Numbered from the stretch's first letter, positions 20,440-29,630 are shown. The stretch: 64,000 bases of DNA from Comamonas koreensis (GCF_021026195.1 NZ_JAJNCT010000020.1:270030-334029), one strand, 5' to 3'. Translations and numbers: made by a program. The notes: a model not told the origin generated them from the letters alone.

Positions 20440-22227
20440 TCAGGCTTCGGTGGTTTCTGCCGCTTCGGGCAGGCGGGCGGACTTGCCAGCTTCCTTGAAG
20501 GGGTCCAGGCCCACGCGGCGCACGGTGTCGATAAACAGCTCGCCGTTGTCACGCAGGTCGCGGTAGGCGGTCAGCACGGCTTCGATCACACCGGGCACTT
20601 CGGCAGCGCTGAACGAGGGGCCAATGGCCTTGCCGGCCTGGGGCGCGCCCGACAAGGTAGCGCCATCGGAGCCACCCACGGTGATCTGGTACCACTCCTT
20701 GCCGTCCTTGTCGACGCCGAGGATGCCGATATGGCCGCTGTGGTGGTGGCCGCAGCTGTTGATGCAGCCGCTGATGTGCAGGTCGATGTCGCCGATGTCG
20801 TCGAGCTCGTCCAGATCCTGGTAGCGCTCGGTGATGGCGGCGGCAATCGGCAGGCTGCGGGCATTGGCCAGGGCGCAGAGGTCACCGCCGGGGCAGGCGA
20901 TCATGTCGGTCAGCAGGTCCACATTGGTGCTGGCCAGGCCCAGGGCCTTGGCCTGCAGCCACAGATCATGCAGCTGGCTCACGTGCACCCAGGGCAGCAC
21001 CACGTTCTGGTCGTGGGTCACACGGGCTTCGCCGGCGGAGAACTGGTCCACCAGCTGGGCCAGCGCATCGAGCTGCTCGCCCGAGGCATCACCGGGCGCC
21101 TGGCCGACACGCTTGAACGACAGCACCACGGCGCGCAGCTGCGGGTTTTGGTGGGCACGCACATTGCGGCTCACCCAGCGGCCAAAGGCCGGTTCACGGG
21201 CACCTTGCTCGGTCAGCTGGTGCTTGGCTTCGGTGGCATTGACTTGCGGGTAGCCCGACAGGTCGGGTGCCACAAAGCAGGCGGCCACGCGGTCAAACTC
21301 GGCCTGGGGGATGGTGTGCGGGCCGCCGTCGACTTCGACAATCTGGCGGAATTCCTCTTCCACCGAATCAATGTAGGTCTGGCCTTCAGCCTTGACCAGG
21401 ATCTTGATGCGGGCCTTGTACTTGTTGTCCCGGCGGCCGCGCTCGTTGTAGACGCGCACGATCGCCTCGATGTAGTTGAGCACCTGGTTCCAGGGCAGAA
21501 ACTCGCGGATGGGCGTGCCGATCACCGGTGTGCGGCCCATGCCGCCGCCGACAAACACCTTGAAGCCGATTTCACCAGCCTCGTTCTTGACCAGATGCAG
21601 ACCCACATCGTGCCAGCCGGTGGCGGCGCGGTCTTCTGCCGAGCCGCTGATCGCAATCTTGAACTTGCGCGGCAGGAACGCGAACTCGGGGTGCAAGGTG
21701 GTCCATTGGCGCAGCACCTCGGCATAGGGGCGGGGGTCCACCAGTTCGTCCACGGCCACGCCGGCCAGCGCATCGGTGGTCGTGTTGCGGATGCAGTTGC
21801 CGCTGGTCTGGATGCCGTGCAGGTTGACGCTGGCCAGCAGGTCCATCACATCGGCGGACTTGGACAGCGGAATCCAGTTGAACTGCACATTGGTGCGGGT
21901 GGTGAAATGCGCGTAGTGGGTGGGCAGGTAGGTGGTGCCCATCGCGCCCTGGGTCTTGAGCGCATCCTGGTAGAGCTGGGCGTCCGGTTCATCGTATTCG
22001 CGGGCAATGCGGGCCAGCACGCGGATCTGGGCAGAGTTGATTTCGCCATAAGGCACTGCCACCCGCAGCATCGGTGCATAGCGTTGCACATACCAGCCGT
22101 TTTGCAGACGCAGCGGGCGGAATTCTTCTTCACTCAGCCGGCCCGTTTCCCAGCGTTGGAGCTGGTCACGGAACTGGTCTGCTCGGGCCTGGACAAACTG
22201 GCGGTCAAAAGAGGTGTATTGGTACAT
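20440..22227 (-). CDS. cysI: Nitrite/sulfite reductase hemoprotein
   Basis: It catalyses six-electron reduction of sulfite to sulfide with siroheme and a [4Fe-4S] cluster. Cluster and siroheme ligands are C445 and C451 (CPGGDLC) and C488 and C492 (CINSC); the two pseudo-symmetric halves are both present in 595 residues. NYIEAIVRVYNERGRR and TSGNCIRN are typical of the ferredoxin-type group. No CysJ flavoprotein gene is in the window, so the donor may be a ferredoxin. It is the first gene of the leftward cysI-DUF934-cysH-cysD-cysN operon. Confidence 0.93.
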   Translation of the reverse strand: MYQYTSFDRQFVQARADQFRDQLQRWETGRLSEEEFRPLRLQNGWYVQRYAPMLRVAVPYGEINSAQIRVLARIAREYDEPDAQLYQDALKTQGAMGTTYLPTHYAHFTTRTNVQFNWIPLSKSADVMDLLASVNLHGIQTSGNCIRNTTTDALAGVAVDELVDPRPYAEVLRQWTTLHPEFAFLPRKFKIAISGSAEDRAATGWHDVGLHLVKNEAGEIGFKVFVGGGMGRTPVIGTPIREFLPWNQVLNYIEAIVRVYNERGRRDNKYKARIKILVKAEGQTYIDSVEEEFRQIVEVDGGPHTIPQAEFDRVAACFVAPDLSGYPQVNATEAKHQLTEQGAREPAFGRWVSRNVRAHQNPQLRAVVLSFKRVGQAPGDASGEQLDALAQLVDQFSAGEARVTHDQNVVLPWVHVSQLHDLWLQAKALGLASTNVDLLTDMIACPGGDLCALANARSLPIAAAITERYQDLDELDDIGDIDLHISGCINSCGHHHSGHIGILGVDKDGKEWYQITVGGSDGATLSGAPQAGKAIGPSFSAAEVPGVIEAVLTAYRDLRDNGELFIDTVRRVGLDPFKEAGKSARLPEAAETTEA

Positions 22228-22305
22228 CGTGGTGCGGGAGTTGCAGCTACCAAGCCCTGTTTTGCTTGCTGCCCCAATGGCGGCAAAGCTGGGCTGTTGC
22301 GATGT

Positions 22306-22338
22306 ACTGTAGAAAAGTTTTATATAAACTCAAACTAC
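22306..22338 (-). promoter_or_regulatory. Putative cysI promoter with shared sulfur element
   Basis: On the minus strand GTAGTTTGAGTTTATAT occupies 22338-22322. Within it TTGAGT (22333-22328) forms a -35-like box, 16 bases before TACAGT (22311-22306). The same 17-base element, one mismatch, precedes sbp. ACTCAA at 22328-22333 also mirrors a TTGAGT at 22362-22367, giving a dyad of about 45 bases. I infer a CysB-type controlled promoter. Confidence 0.55.
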
Positions 22339-22480
22339 ATTTTTCTCAGTCCTGTATGACATTGAGTTATATGAAAATGGCAAATGCTAGTGAGCAAATG
22401 GCATATGGGCGCCACAAGGTGCCCCGTAGACCGGGCTAGGCGGAAACGGCGGATCGCATCTGCCCAGCTAAAGCGCTCGC

Positions 22481-24499
22481 TTATTTACAGTAACGGTCGC
22501 TGGCCAGCGCCAGGGCCAGCGGGTTGGCAAGGGGCAGCGGCTCGGCATGCAGGCGGGCCGCCAGCAGCTCGGCGCAGAGCAGGGCCCAGGTCAGGCCGCG
22601 CGATCCCATCGCCGTGGCGACCCAAGGGCTGGCCAGGCCGTCGGGCAGCGCTTGCAGGGCCTGCGCTGGCAACAGCGGGCCCACCAGTGGGAGCCGGTCG
22701 GTCGATGCGCAGCGCAGCTGGGCCCAGTGCCGGGCCTGGGCAAAGGCCTGTGCATCGGGCCGGTGGCCGGCCGGCAGCAGGGTTTGCAGCTTGGCCCAGT
22801 TGCCGGCATGCGCAGCGGCGGCATCGTCGGCCGACGGCGGCAGTGTGGATTGGCCGCGCTCAAAGCTCGATCCCATGACCCAGGCCGCGTCTCCCGTCTG
22901 CCGAGTGCGGAAATAGGGCACCCAGCTGCCATGCCCATTGACCGGCTGGTGGGCGGCGGGCGCTTGGCCGGCCGGGTAGCTGCCCCAGCTGACCTGGCCA
23001 CGAATGGTTTGCAGCGCCGGGGCCGCAGCCAGGCTTTGTCCGTTGATGCGGATGCTGGCCGATTGCGGCCCGGCGCAGAGCACGACCAGATCAGCCTGCG
23101 CCCAGGGCTGGCCTTGGCCGTCGCGCAGCGACCATTGCGGCGGGCCCTCGGCGCTCTCCAGCGCGTCGAGCGCCTGCACCGGCGCGTTGCCGACAAAGCG
23201 GATCGCTGGATGGTCCAGCAAGGCCTGGACGAGGGCGGCCGGCCGCAGCCAGCCGCCTCGCGGGTGCCAAAGCGCGGGGGTGCCGGCGGGCAAGCCCAGC
23301 GCCTCCAGGCAGGCGGCGCTGGCCTCGTCACTCCAGTCAGCGGCAGGCGCGGCCAGCGTGTCTCTCCAGGCGGGTGGCCGTTCATGGGCGCTGCGGCGTG
23401 CCGACATTGCCGGGCCGTCGCCATGCGCTGCCGTCTCATCGGGCGGCGTGCCCAGTTGTCGGCGCTCCAGCACCCCGGTCATCTCCCAATCCAGCCCCGC
23501 TTGCAGCAGCAGCTGCAAGCATTGCAGACTGCAGCGCTGGCCGGCGCGGGTGATGCGCGAGAGCGGGCTGTCGTCACTGCTGGTATGGGGCGCAAAAATG
23601 CCGGCGGGCAGTGCGGAGGCACCGGCGGCCGGATGGCTGGCGGCATCGAGCACGGTGACCTGCCAGCCGCGCAGGGCCAACTGGCGCGCGCAAGCAGCAC
23701 CGGCAATGCCGGCGCCAATGATGGCCGCGCGCCCGCCGCCGCCCGCCAGCCGCGCCGGCAGGGCCTGCGCTCCCAGAGGCCATAGCGGCGCCTTGCGGGG
23801 CTCCCAGTGCGGGGCAAAGTGTGCCTGCAGGTTGTCGCGCTTGGGCGGCACGCCGGGCACCTTGTGTACCTCAAAGCCGCACTGGGCCAGATCGCGCCGC
23901 AACTGGGCGGCGATGGTCCAGGTGGCAAGCTGGGTGCCGCGCCGGGCGCAGCGGGCCACGGCCTTCAGGCTGTGCAGGCTCCACATATCGGGGTTGCGGG
24001 CGGGGCTGAAGCCGTCCAGGTAGATGCTGTCGGCGACCAGCTCCTGCTGGCGCAGCATGGTCTGGCTGTCGCCAATCAGCAGGCTGAGCAGCACCCGGCC
24101 ACCGGCCAGGCGCAGGCGGTGCACACCCGGCAGCAGGCCCCACCATTGGGCGGCAAGCTCTTCGGCCAGCGGCAGCAGATGGGGAAACTTGCGCGCCTGC
24201 TCCAACAGGTCAGCCGCTGCAATGGGAAAGGCCTCGGTCGAGACAAAGTGCAGCAGCGCAGGACGGGCCGGGTCTTGCTGCCAGGCATGCCAGGTGACCA
24301 GAAAGTTCAGCCCAAAGCCAAAACCGGTCTCCAGAATGCGCCACTGCGGCTGGCCTGCCCAGGCCTGGGGCAGGCCACAGCCGGCCAGGAATACCTGCTC
24401 GGCCTGGGCCAGTGCATGGGCGGCTTCGCTGTGGTAACGGTCACCAAAGCGGGGGCTGTAGGGCGTGCCGTCGGCCATCCATTGCACGGTCTCAGTCAT
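22481..24499 (-). CDS. mnmC: Bifunctional tRNA mnm5s2U34 methyltransferase / FAD-dependent oxidoreductase
   Basis: MnmC completes the 5-methylaminomethyl-2-thiouridine at the tRNA wobble base. The N-terminal half (residues 1-240) is the SAM methyltransferase with LETGFGFGLNFL and YLDGFSPARNPDMW. The C-terminal half starts with the FAD-binding AAIIGAGIAGAACARQLA and ends in an oxidase domain with GSRGLTWALLCAELLA. At about 672 residues both domains are complete. ATG 24499 is preferred over a TTG at 24508. It is divergent from the peptidase gene. Confidence 0.95.
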   Translation of the reverse strand: MTETVQWMADGTPYSPRFGDRYHSEAAHALAQAEQVFLAGCGLPQAWAGQPQWRILETGFGFGLNFLVTWHAWQQDPARPALLHFVSTEAFPIAAADLLEQARKFPHLLPLAEELAAQWWGLLPGVHRLRLAGGRVLLSLLIGDSQTMLRQQELVADSIYLDGFSPARNPDMWSLHSLKAVARCARRGTQLATWTIAAQLRRDLAQCGFEVHKVPGVPPKRDNLQAHFAPHWEPRKAPLWPLGAQALPARLAGGGGRAAIIGAGIAGAACARQLALRGWQVTVLDAASHPAAGASALPAGIFAPHTSSDDSPLSRITRAGQRCSLQCLQLLLQAGLDWEMTGVLERRQLGTPPDETAAHGDGPAMSARRSAHERPPAWRDTLAAPAADWSDEASAACLEALGLPAGTPALWHPRGGWLRPAALVQALLDHPAIRFVGNAPVQALDALESAEGPPQWSLRDGQGQPWAQADLVVLCAGPQSASIRINGQSLAAAPALQTIRGQVSWGSYPAGQAPAAHQPVNGHGSWVPYFRTRQTGDAAWVMGSSFERGQSTLPPSADDAAAAHAGNWAKLQTLLPAGHRPDAQAFAQARHWAQLRCASTDRLPLVGPLLPAQALQALPDGLASPWVATAMGSRGLTWALLCAELLAARLHAEPLPLANPLALALASDRYCK

Positions 24500-24625
24500 G
24501 GCTTGCAAAAATCATTTCTCAAAGAATGGGGGATTGTAGGGAGTTCAGTCCCAGTGAGTGGTGACGCCAGCCCTTCATGGCATATTTGTGACAATTTGTT
24601 GTCAAAGCCGTACTATCATGGCCGC

Positions 24626-25927
24626 ATGCCTGATCGACCGTCTGCCCGTTCTCTTGCCTCTCACTGCCTGTTGCTGGCGCTGGCCTGGACCCTGCCTGGC
24701 CATGCCCAGGCACCTGCCCAAGCCCAGCCCGCCGTCTATGCCGCTGCGCAGGCAGAGCAAACACCCATGCTGGCCACCTTGAAGAATCTGGTGCATATCG
24801 AATCGGGCAGCCGCGATTATGGCGGCGTCAGCTATATCGCCCAGGTGGCTGCCGAGCGGCTCAAAGCGCTGGGTGGCGAGGTGCAGGTCATCCCGGCCAC
24901 GGATGTGGTGCGGCTGGAGGATACGCCGGAGCAGGTCGGCCCCATGGTGCAGGCCGTTTTCAAGGGCCGGGGCCAGTCGCGCATCCTGATGATGGCGCAC
25001 ATGGACACCGTCTACCAGCGCGGCGATGTCGACAAGCAGCCGTTCCGCATCGAGGGTGACCGGGTTTACGGCCTGGGTGTGGAAGACGAAAAGCAGGGCG
25101 TGGCGCTGGTGCTGCACAGCATCGCCATGCTGCAAAAGCTGGGGTATGACAGCTTTGGCGAGATCACCGTGCTGTTCAACAGCGATGAAGAGATCAGCTC
25201 GCCGGGCTCACGCCGGTTGATCAGCGCGCTGGCGCGCGACCAGGATGCCATCTTCTCGTTTGAGAGCGGTGGCCTGCAGGGCACCCTGCACCTGGCTACC
25301 AGCGGCATTGGCGCGATGTTCCTGGAGGTGCAGGGCAAATCCTCGCATGCCGGGGCCAAGCCCGAGGCAGGGGTGAACGCGCTGTATGAACTGTCGCACC
25401 AGCTGCTGCAGATGCGCGATCTGTCGCAGCCAGAAAATGGTCTGAAGCTGAACTGGACCATCGCGCAAGCGGGCACCACCCGCAATGTGATACCGCCCCA
25501 TGCCCGGGCGCAGGCCGATGCCCGGGCGCTGCGGGCCCAGGATTTTCAGGCGCTGCAGGATGCGGTGCAAGAAAAAATCAAGAACCGCCTGCTGCCTGAC
25601 AGCAAGGTGACGGCCCGCTTTGAGCTGCGCCGCCCGCCGATGCAGGCCAGCGATGCGGCACGCCGCATTGCCGCGCAGGCCAAGGCCATCTACCAGGATG
25701 AGCTAGGCATACCGCTGCATGTGAACGATGTGGCGCTGGGCGGCGGCACCGATGCCGCTTTTGCCGCCCTCAACACCCGGGGTGGGGTGGTGGAGGGCAT
25801 GGGCGTGTGCGGCTACGGCGCGCATGACATGTATGGCGAGTACATCCTGCTGGACTGCATTGCGCCGCGCCTGTACCTGGTGGCACGCATGGTGATGGCG
25901 CTGTCGGAGCCGGCGACCGCGCGCTGA
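24626..25927 (+). CDS. Secreted M20 family metallopeptidase (carboxypeptidase G2-like)
   Basis: A zinc exopeptidase with an N-terminal signal peptide (LLLALAWTLPGHAQA) sending it to the periplasm. Metal ligands and catalytic residues are visible in AHMDTVYQRG, GLGVEDEKQG, FNSDEEISSPGS, and the C-terminal HDMYGEY. The dimerisation domain carries GKSSHAGAKPEAGVNAL. Members of this branch cleave C-terminal glutamate from folates and peptides; the actual substrate here is inferred. Length is about 433 residues. The frame remains open leftward to 23807, but that section is antisense to mnmC and is not real. Confidence 0.88.
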   Translation: MPDRPSARSLASHCLLLALAWTLPGHAQAPAQAQPAVYAAAQAEQTPMLATLKNLVHIESGSRDYGGVSYIAQVAAERLKALGGEVQVIPATDVVRLEDTPEQVGPMVQAVFKGRGQSRILMMAHMDTVYQRGDVDKQPFRIEGDRVYGLGVEDEKQGVALVLHSIAMLQKLGYDSFGEITVLFNSDEEISSPGSRRLISALARDQDAIFSFESGGLQGTLHLATSGIGAMFLEVQGKSSHAGAKPEAGVNALYELSHQLLQMRDLSQPENGLKLNWTIAQAGTTRNVIPPHARAQADARALRAQDFQALQDAVQEKIKNRLLPDSKVTARFELRRPPMQASDAARRIAAQAKAIYQDELGIPLHVNDVALGGGTDAAFAALNTRGGVVEGMGVCGYGAHDMYGEYILLDCIAPRLYLVARMVMALSEPATAR

Positions 25928-25948
25928 TCGCCGGAGCAGGGCTGAGGC

Positions 25949-26848
25949 TCAGCCCTTTTTCTGCAGCATCTTGATGACGCTGGAGAAGTCCTCACCTCCA
26001 TGGCCGGCAATGCTGTGCGCCGCATACAGCTGGCGCGCCATGCCACCCAGCGGGGTGCTGGCCTTCACCGTCATTGCGCTTTCCTGTGCCAGGCCCAGGT
26101 CCTTGAGCATCAGGTCAGTGCCAAAGCCGCCGGTGTAGCCGCGCGTGGCAGCGCTGGCGTCCTGCACGCCGGGGAAGGGGTTGTAGACCTCCAGCGCCCA
26201 GTTGCCACCCGAGCTGCGGCGCATGATTTCGCTGAGCACCTTGGGATCCAGGCCATTGGCAACACCCAGTGCAATCGCCTCGCTGGTGCCGATCATCAAA
26301 ATGCCCAGCAGCATGTTGTTGCAGATCTTGGCGGTCTGGCCCGCGCCCACATCGCCGGCGTGGAAGATGTTCTTGCCCATTTTCTCGAGCAGCGGGCGGG
26401 CGCGCTCCAGGTCGGCTGCGCTGCCGCCGACCATGAAGGTCAGGCTGCCGGCAATCGCGCCACCGGTGCCGCCGGAGACGGGCGCATCGATAAAGCCGAT
26501 CCCCAGCGCCTGCGCGGCCTTGGCCACTTTCTGGCTGGTTGCTGCTGCAATGGTGGAGCTGTCGATGATCAGCGCGCCCTTGGCAATGCCTTGCAGCAGG
26601 CCCGCCTGGCTGCCGTTGCCCAGAAACAGGCCTTCGACATGCTGGCTGGCGGGCAGCATGCTGACGACCACCTCTGCGCCTTCGACGGCCTCCTGGGCGC
26701 TGGTCGCGGCGCTGCCGCCTTCGGCCACCACCTTGGCTACCGCCTCGCGGCTCAGGTCAAAAGCGCGGACCTGGTGGCCCGCCTTGGCCAGGTTGATGGC
26801 CATGGGCGCGCCCATATTGCCCAGGCCGATGAATGCGATATTTGCCAT
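25949..26848 (-). CDS. mmsB: 3-hydroxyisobutyrate dehydrogenase family
   Basis: NAD-dependent oxidation of 3-hydroxyisobutyrate to methylmalonate semialdehyde in valine breakdown. It has the Rossmann GLGNMG at residues 8-13, the substrate loop DAPVSGGTGG, and catalytic K174 in GAGQTAKICNN. Length 299 is standard. AAGGAG precedes the ATG. The neighbouring acyl-CoA dehydrogenase and mmsA favour the valine role over tartronate-semialdehyde reductase, which has the same fold. Confidence 0.88.
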   Translation of the reverse strand: MANIAFIGLGNMGAPMAINLAKAGHQVRAFDLSREAVAKVVAEGGSAATSAQEAVEGAEVVVSMLPASQHVEGLFLGNGSQAGLLQGIAKGALIIDSSTIAAATSQKVAKAAQALGIGFIDAPVSGGTGGAIAGSLTFMVGGSAADLERARPLLEKMGKNIFHAGDVGAGQTAKICNNMLLGILMIGTSEAIALGVANGLDPKVLSEIMRRSSGGNWALEVYNPFPGVQDASAATRGYTGGFGTDLMLKDLGLAQESAMTVKASTPLGGMARQLYAAHSIAGHGGEDFSSVIKMLQKKG

Positions 26849-26905
26849 GGTTGTCTCCTTGAAATAGTGCTGATTGGAATAGCTTGGCTGGAATTGGGTG
26901 TTGAT

Positions 26906-27325
26906 TCAATTGGCGATGGCTGCCCCGTGTGTCTGCAAAATATCGCGCAGGATGCTCCGATGACAGCGTGCTTCGTCATCGCAGTAGCAGCCTACCGAGA
27001 AATGTGCTTGATGCGATAGCGCAGCCAGCAATTCGAGCGTACGTGCGGCAGGCGCCTCGGCCAGCTGTTTGCGAAAGACTTTGTCAAATGCCCGCCACAG
27101 CTTGGTCGCTTCCGCGTTGTGGCCTTGTTTGTCCAGCTGGTGCGATTGCAGAGCCATCTGCATGGTCTCGGGCTCGGGTGAGAGCTCGGGATACCACTGG
27201 TCGTAGTAATTGCGGCTGGCAAATTCAGCCTTTGGCACACCGCGTGGTGGGCGGCGTACCGTGCCGATACGCAGGCCTTCATCAGGGGCGCGGGGGCTGC
27301 CGAGTTGAACGATACGGATCGGCAT
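26906..27325 (-). CDS. DUF488 family protein
   Basis: A 139-residue protein of the DUF488 (YeaO-like) family of unknown function. The start MPIRIVQLGSPRAPDEGLRIGTVRRPP and the C-terminal VGCYCDDEARCHRSIL with the CxC...CHR signature define it. A GGAGCAC lies ahead of the chosen ATG; the frame continues up to 27415 through the TfoX gene end, without support. It is not linked in known function to the valine genes around it. Confidence 0.85.
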   Translation of the reverse strand: MPIRIVQLGSPRAPDEGLRIGTVRRPPRGVPKAEFASRNYYDQWYPELSPEPETMQMALQSHQLDKQGHNAEATKLWRAFDKVFRKQLAEAPAARTLELLAALSHQAHFSVGCYCDDEARCHRSILRDILQTHGAAIAN

Positions 27326-27356
27326 GGTGGTTGTGTGCTCCTGGTTTGCAGTGGGT

Positions 27357-27848
27357 TTACAGATCGCTGTCAAACACGCTGTGGCGTTTGCGGGCGGCGG
27401 GGGCCGGGCCCGCATCGCCAGCCGCCTTGGCGGTTTTTGCTTTTTTTAGCGGCTTGGCGGAGGGATCGGAAGTAGCAGCCTTGGGTTTTTTCTTTGGGGT
27501 CGCCTTGGCGCGGGGGTTAAAGGCCAGCGCCGCATCGATCCAGTGCTGCCAGGCCTCGCGCGTGGCGTAGGCGGCAGGGCCCACCAGAAAATAGCCGTCC
27601 ATCAAACCTTTGGACGACAGCGGGCGCAGGCCAGGCACTTCTGCCACCTGGGCATGGGTTTCGGGCGCCAGGCGCACCAGCAGCTCGTCGTTCTCCACGC
27701 CCAGACACATCTTGCCGTCGACCATGAACACATGGCAGCCGAACATGGTTTTCTCTTCCACCGAGACGCCCACGGCTTGCTCGGCCAGTGCCAGGCGCAC
27801 GGCATCGATAAGGCGCAGGGTTTCAGGGTCTAAAGGGCGGCGTGGCAT
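27357..27848 (-). CDS. TfoX N-terminal domain protein with lysine/alanine-rich tail
   Basis: Residues 1-105 form a TfoX/Sxy N-terminal domain (EEKTMFGCHVFMVDGKMCLGV, GLRPLSSKGLMDGYFLV, then a C-terminal helix). In enterics this domain is part of the competence regulator Sxy. Here the second TfoX domain is absent and is replaced by a basic tail of about 55 residues with KKKPKAA, KPLKKAKTAKAA and a final RKRHSVFDSDL. The tail looks like a histone H1-type nucleic-acid-binding extension. Function is unknown. It precedes the DUF488 gene by 31 bases. Confidence 0.82.
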   Translation of the reverse strand: MPRRPLDPETLRLIDAVRLALAEQAVGVSVEEKTMFGCHVFMVDGKMCLGVENDELLVRLAPETHAQVAEVPGLRPLSSKGLMDGYFLVGPAAYATREAWQHWIDAALAFNPRAKATPKKKPKAATSDPSAKPLKKAKTAKAAGDAGPAPAARKRHSVFDSDL

Positions 27849-27890
27849 GGTCGGAGGGTGCTTGGGCAGGAGGGGTGGGGAGGCGCCTGC

Positions 27891-29057
27891 TCAGCGGATG
27901 GCCTCAGGCGCATCCCCATCGAGCATGCGCCGGGCGATGATGACCCGCATGATCTCGTTGGTGCCTTCCAGAATCTGGTGCACCCGGGCGTCGCGCATCA
28001 GGCGCTCCAGCGGGTACTCACGAATATAGCCGTAGCCGCCATGCAGTTGCAGCGCATCGTTGCAGACATTGAAGCCCGCATCCGTCGCAAAGCGCTTGGC
28101 CATTGCGCAGTAGGTGGAGGCATCGCGCGCCCCGGCGTCGAGCTTGCTGGCGGCCAGGCGCACCATCTGGCGTGCGGCGACCAGCTCGGTTGCCATGTCG
28201 GCCAGCTTGAACTGCAGCGCCTGAAAACTGGCAATCGGCTTGCCGAACTGCTTGCGCTCCTGCATATAGCTCTGCGCCTGGGTCAGCGCGCCCTGGGCTG
28301 CGCCTACCGAGCAGGTGGCGATATTGATGCGGCCGCCGTCGAGCCCCTTCATCGCAATCTTGAAGCCTTCGCCCTCGCGGCCCAGCAGGTGGTTGGCGGG
28401 GATGCGCACATTGTCAAAGCTGATCACGCGCGTGGGCTGGCTGTTCCAGCCCATTTTTTCTTCCTTCTTGCCGTAGCTGATGCCTTCCAGGTGCGCGGGC
28501 ACGGCAAAGGCGCTGATGCCCGAGGCGCCCGATTGTGCGTCGCCCGTGCGGGCCATCAGCACCAGCATGTCGGTGGCGCCGGCCCCGCTGATGAAGGCCT
28601 TGCTGCCATTGATGATGTAGTCATGGCCCACCAGCTCGGCCCGGGTCTTGAGCGAGGCGGCGTCGGACCCGGCACCGGGCTCGGTCAGGCAGTAGCTGGT
28701 CAGCTTCTGGCCGCTGGCGAGCAGGGGCCCCCATTCCTCGCGCACCGCATCGCTGGCCCAGGTGCCCAGCATCCAGGTCGCCATGTTGTGGATGGTGATG
28801 AAGGCGGTGGTGGATGGGTCTACGGCAGCCAGCTCCTCAAACACCAGGGTGGCGTCGAGCCGGGGCAGCGCCAGGCCGCCTGCGTTTTCGGGGGCATACA
28901 GGCCGCAAAAGCCCAGCTCGCCCGCCTTGGCAATCGCCTCACGGGGAAAGACGGCCTCGGCATCCCAGTGCGCGGCATGCGGGGCCAGCTCGGTCTGGGC
29001 AAAGGCGCGCGCGGTGTCGGCAAATGCGCGTTGGTCTTCTGATAGCTCGAAATCCAT
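27891..29057 (-). CDS. Acyl-CoA dehydrogenase, isobutyryl-CoA dehydrogenase-like
   Basis: A flavin enzyme that makes the alpha-beta double bond in acyl-CoAs. CLTEPGAGSDAAS contacts FAD; the catalytic base is E364 in QILEGTNEIM, and LHGGYGYIREYPLERLMRDARV is the conserved helix. Length 388 fits short-chain dehydrogenases. The start MDFELSEDQRAF and clustering with mmsA and mmsB suggest isobutyryl-CoA as substrate in valine degradation; this assignment is inferred. Confidence 0.88.
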   Translation of the reverse strand: MDFELSEDQRAFADTARAFAQTELAPHAAHWDAEAVFPREAIAKAGELGFCGLYAPENAGGLALPRLDATLVFEELAAVDPSTTAFITIHNMATWMLGTWASDAVREEWGPLLASGQKLTSYCLTEPGAGSDAASLKTRAELVGHDYIINGSKAFISGAGATDMLVLMARTGDAQSGASGISAFAVPAHLEGISYGKKEEKMGWNSQPTRVISFDNVRIPANHLLGREGEGFKIAMKGLDGGRINIATCSVGAAQGALTQAQSYMQERKQFGKPIASFQALQFKLADMATELVAARQMVRLAASKLDAGARDASTYCAMAKRFATDAGFNVCNDALQLHGGYGYIREYPLERLMRDARVHQILEGTNEIMRVIIARRMLDGDAPEAIR

Positions 29058-29136
29058 GGGCTTGTCTCCTGTCTCTTATCGTGCTGCGCCGGGCATGCGA
29101 GGCCCGGGCGGCACCGTTTGTGGTGAACGCGGCTGG

Positions 29137-29562
29137 CTATGGTTTTTGCAGCAGCTCGGGCGGCGGGCCTTCGTGCAGCCAGACCATCAACTCCTTCTTG
29201 CGCTTGCCGATTTCGGCCACCAGGCATTCGTGGTAGCGGCGCGGCCAGTCGGGCTGGGCCTCGTGCGCGGCCTGCTGCTTCTTGCAGGTGGCGGCGCGCT
29301 GGCGTATCCACTCGTTCTGGTCACGGCGCAAGGCAGGGCGTTCGTGCGCCGACAGAATGCGCATGACGTCGGCATACAGGATGTTGTTGTCGGTATCGGC
29401 TTGCTGAAAGGCCTGTACTGCGCAGGCATTGGTTTGCTCGGTGCTGCCGCCGCTCACACAGGCCGCGCCTGCCTGGGCAAGCACGGTCTGCGGCGCAAGG
29501 GCAGCCGAGGCTGCAAAAAACAGAGCCAGCAGCGCTGGGCGGGATGCGAAGGAATGGGGCAT
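29137..29562 (-). CDS. Secreted LprI-like (DUF1311) protein
   Basis: A small exported protein: signal peptide ALLALFFAASAALAPQTVLAQ, then a DUF1311/lysozyme-inhibitor LprI-type domain with ACVSGGSTEQTNACAVQAFQQAD, LYADVMRILS and DQNEWIRQRAATCKKQ. Four cysteines probably form disulfides in the periplasm. Some family members inhibit lysozyme, others are uncharacterised. Start choice (29562) keeps a normal signal peptide; in-frame ATGs at 29574 and 29601 also exist. Confidence 0.75.
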   Translation of the reverse strand: MPHSFASRPALLALFFAASAALAPQTVLAQAGAACVSGGSTEQTNACAVQAFQQADTDNNILYADVMRILSAHERPALRRDQNEWIRQRAATCKKQQAAHEAQPDWPRRYHECLVAEIGKRKKELMVWLHEGPPPELLQKP

Positions 29563-29630
29563 AGCCCAGATCATCGCCGCAAAACAGCAGCGGTCCGGCA
29601 AAGGCCCGCTGCAGTGTTCGCCAAGTCCGC

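Noticed and set aside
20041..22359. A 772-codon frame antisense to cysI and DUF934
   Set aside because: Shadow of well-supported genes on the other strand.
23807..24625. Upstream extension of the M20 peptidase frame
   Set aside because: It is antisense to mnmC; the real protein starts with a signal peptide at 24626.
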